The translations under genes were made by a program, and so were the position numbers. The notes under the pieces were generated by a model. The model did no database searches. It saw only the letters and a program-made list of their open reading frames with translations, and had not been told where the DNA came from. Positions 63,199-64,000 of a stretch of 64,000 nt of DNA are shown here, in pieces (within the stretch, counting starts at the first letter, position 1; each line of letters begins with the position of its first letter). Origin of the DNA: Zhihengliuella sp. ISTPL4 (GTDB taxonomy: Bacteria; Actinomycetota; Actinomycetes; Actinomycetales; Microbacteriaceae); NCBI RefSeq assembly GCF_002848265.1, contig NZ_CP025422.1:682001-746000 (forward strand), in the 5' to 3' direction.

Positions 63199-63519
63199 GT
63201 GGGGAACTCAGGTCGTGCACTCTCCGCGTACAACGACATGCGGTCGCAACACCAGGCGATCGAAGCGGCCGCGCGCCGGGGGACCCTGCAGACGCTGTCG
63301 GATCGAGAGCTCGCCCTGCGGGAATCCGCGGTCACGATCTACCCCCATGCTCTCCAGCGCCGGGTGCGGGCCTGGGTGCGTTTCGGCCCGGAGGCGATCC
63401 GCGTCGAGGCGAAGGTGGTCCGTTCCACTCCGCTCGCGGCGGGCATCGAGTTCCGTGCCGGCGAACGCACGTACCGTTGCTGGGTGTGGGGAAACGCCGT
63501 GCAACCCGTGGACGGCTGA
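63199..63519 (+). CDS. Small conserved-looking protein of unknown function under a probable LexA box
   Basis: A 106-residue soluble protein. Residues 1-55 are helical and charged; residues 58-106 look beta-rich (RRVRAWVRFG ... RTYRCWVWGNAVQPV). I recognise no family, signal or membrane segment. GTG 63199 has AGGAAGGAG about 5 bp upstream. The SOS-type operator 40 bp upstream predicts induction by DNA damage; its place after tRNA genes is otherwise uninformative. It could be a damage-induced division or DNA-associated factor, which is speculation. Confidence 0.7.
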   Translation: MGNSGRALSAYNDMRSQHQAIEAAARRGTLQTLSDRELALRESAVTIYPHALQRRVRAWVRFGPEAIRVEAKVVRSTPLAAGIEFRAGERTYRCWVWGNAVQPVDG

Positions 63520-63553
63520 GGGGATCGGGGTGGATGCCCGGTGTGTGTCCACA

Positions 63554-63591
63554 GGGAAACGCCCCGTCCGCAGTTTCACGGACGGGGCGTT
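63554..63591. terminator. Bidirectional terminator hairpin
   Basis: 63554-63568 pairs perfectly with 63577-63591 (15 bp, 8-base loop), arms ending GAAAC/GTTTC, between convergent genes. Confidence 0.75.
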
Positions 63592-63610
63592 TCGACGGTG
63601 CCGCTGCGGC

Positions 63611-64000
63611 TCAGACGCGCGCGGTGCCGGCGCCGTTCTGCGGCACGCGCGGCTCGCGACTCACGAAGATGCCGAGGAGCACCATGCCGATCGCCAGGCC
63701 GAGGTGCAGCCAGTTGTCGGCGTTGTTCACGGGCAGGAAGTTCAGCTGCTCGTTGCCGACCGCGATGAGGCCGTACAGCCAGACCACGAGGTACGCGAGT
63801 CCGCCGATGATGAGGTACAGGCGGGAAGCGCGCGGTGAGGCGGCGAGCGCGATGCCCGCGACGGCGAACAGGAGGTGCACGATGTTGTGCAGCACGGAAA
63901 CCTGGAAGATGCCGAGGAGCAGGGCCTCGGAGGCGGCCCCCGCTCCGTGGAGGTGCTCGGCCGAGTGGGTGAGGCCGGGGATGAACCCGGCGATGCCGAC
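63611..64000 (-). CDS. DUF4383 membrane protein, 5' end beyond the window
   Basis: The frame is open to base 64000, giving 129 codons of the C-terminal part. Hydrophobic helices are at the visible start (after GFIPGLTHSAEHLHG), around VLHNIVHLLFAVAGIALA, YLIIGGLAYLVVWLYGLI, and a last one after FLPVNNADNWLHLGLA; HNIVHLLFG-like and NNADNWLH motifs are hallmarks of DUF4383. Function unknown. An internal ATG at 63895 is not the start. Confidence 0.85.
   Translation of the reverse strand, partial: VGIAGFIPGLTHSAEHLHGAGAASEALLLGIFQVSVLHNIVHLLFAVAGIALAASPRASRLYLIIGGLAYLVVWLYGLIAVGNEQLNFLPVNNADNWLHLGLAIGMVLLGIFVSREPRVPQNGAGTARV

Overview
The window is high-GC actinobacterial chromosome. Gene content and order (sigma factor SigA/HrdB, SepH, DUF4193, DUF3093, dut, DUF3710, DUF3159, a type VII toxin cassette, GlnE with a type I glutamine synthetase) suggest a member of the Microbacteriaceae, most likely Microbacterium or a close relative. 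This is inferred from gene families only, because no 16S gene is present. I saw no insertion sequence, prophage, integrase or CRISPR array. Coding density is high and many neighbouring genes overlap by ATGA or GTGA.

Layout. 0-4.7 kb: the 3' part of glnE, a lipid kinase, an AI-2E-family permease. 4.8-9.1 kb: a Ser/Thr kinase, a VOC protein, and a four-gene minus-strand ESX/WXG cassette holding a PD-(D/E)XK nuclease toxin with a candidate immunity gene. 9.2-13.7 kb: glnA, an RDD membrane protein, a divergent RimK / RimK-associated protease pair, DUF4191. 13.9-20 kb: an unknown membrane protein and the pepA-lpdA-sucB run. 20-26.4 kb: a PAC2 protein, the principal sigma factor, a CofE-like ligase, a sugar-transfer-type ATP-grasp protein and two complementary partial alanine racemases. 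26.5-36.3 kb: parE/parC, a phosphodiesterase, sepH, DUF4193, DUF3093, dut-DUF3710-DUF3159. 36.4-41.3 kb: acnA, dxs. 41.4-47.6 kb: a glycerol/ether-lipid-like redox cluster (glpD-tetR divergent from an AGPS-like flavoprotein, a lipid kinase and a GMC oxidoreductase). 47.6-57.9 kb: fadB-fadA, rnd, DUF3000, an alpha/beta hydrolase, sufE-sseA, zapE, amt. 57.9-64 kb: a PemK/MazF-like protein, an SPW protein, small genes, a trehalose-synthase-like enzyme with an LLM flavoprotein, four tRNAs, a small gene under a probable LexA box, and a truncated DUF4383 gene at the edge.

How the parts fit. Nitrogen control is the clearest circuit: glnA and amt carry the same 38-bp GlnR-type box (four half-sites with 6-bp spacers) placed exactly 10 bp upstream of a -10-like hexamer, and GlnE, which modifies the glutamine synthetase tyrosine, is encoded at the left edge. 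Carbon metabolism is represented by acnA, behind a 26-bp palindrome, and by the lpdA-sucB genes of the 2-oxoglutarate dehydrogenase complex. Many genes start 6-8 bp after a TANNNT hexamer, the signature of leaderless mRNAs.

The least explained locus is 23.3-26.2 kb. An ATP-grasp gene is divergent from two overlapping alanine-racemase-fold genes: one keeps the C-terminal domain with the catalytic-tyrosine motif but has lost the lysine and most of the barrel, and the other keeps the lysine barrel but has lost the tyrosine motif. They look like the two halves of an obligate heterodimer. The ESX nuclease toxin cassette and the RimK-RCK_C/protease pair are the other accessory systems worth attention.
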